DNA of 5,868 nt from Rhodocyclaceae bacterium (GTDB lineage: Bacteria > Pseudomonadota > Gammaproteobacteria > Burkholderiales > Rhodocyclaceae): assembly GCA_030682595.1 (NCBI GenBank), contig JAUXNZ010000280.1:1-5868 (forward strand). Reading direction: 5' to 3'. The notes under the pieces are model-generated. The model had not been told where the DNA came from and searched no databases. It saw only the letters and a list, made by a program, of their open reading frames with translations. The translations under genes and the position numbers were made by a program. Shown one piece after another: positions 5,828 to 5,868 of the stretch. Positions within the stretch are counted from its first letter, which is position 1; each line of letters starts with the position of its first letter.

Positions 5828-5868
5828 TGCTGAGGAAGGGGGGAGTTGTCGGCAGTTGGCGCTGGTCT

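Noticed and set aside
5585..5833. An 82-codon plus-strand open frame after dsbC
   Set aside because: It runs through the terminator and hairpin array; the translation is Arg/Ala/Ser-rich with no domain character, as expected of repeat DNA.

Overview
The window is a GC-rich stretch of ordinary, tightly packed bacterial chromosome. Gene content and protein style point to a betaproteobacterium, perhaps of the Rhodocyclales (Azoarcus, Thauera or Dechloromonas relatives). The genus-level guess is inference from remembered gene style, not a search. I see no rRNA, tRNA, CRISPR array, integrase or transposase, and no defence-type operon.

Layout. From the left edge to about 930-1141 (+) lies the 3' part of ampG, a muropeptide permease. 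Facing it on the minus strand is a block read right to left: a small unrecognised gene (3572-3237), phoH/ybeZ (3228-2269), ybeY (2243-1782) and corC/ybeX (1778-930). The gaps are 8, 25 and 3 nt, so this is almost certainly one transcript. PhoH-like ATPase, YbeY RNase and the CBS protein CorC form the widely conserved ybeZYX module of RNA and ribosome quality control. Here the flanking genes familiar from many proteobacteria (miaB before, lnt after) are absent from their usual places. An 83-nt divergent spacer (3573-3655) separates this operon from a plus-strand pair: a UbiH/UbiF-family flavin hydroxylase of ubiquinone synthesis (3656-4816) and dsbC, a periplasmic disulfide isomerase (4873-5595). 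dsbC ends in a clear rho-independent terminator (5613-5643). The last 225 bases hold no convincing gene but carry a series of small perfect hairpins that look like an intergenic repeat.

Together these are housekeeping functions: cell-wall recycling, ribosome maturation, quinone synthesis and envelope disulfide quality control.

Most worth a second look: (1) the ampG frame misses a stop next to the corC stop and runs 70 codons antisense into corC, which a one-base deletion in a T run would explain; (2) the 111-residue unrecognised gene leading the phoH operon; (3) the triloop hairpin array after dsbC, possibly bounded by a 10-bp inverted repeat; (4) a 16-nt tandem duplication with T and C runs just before the dsbC ribosome binding site. 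I did not find a convincing new biological system; items 2 and 3 are the nearest candidates.
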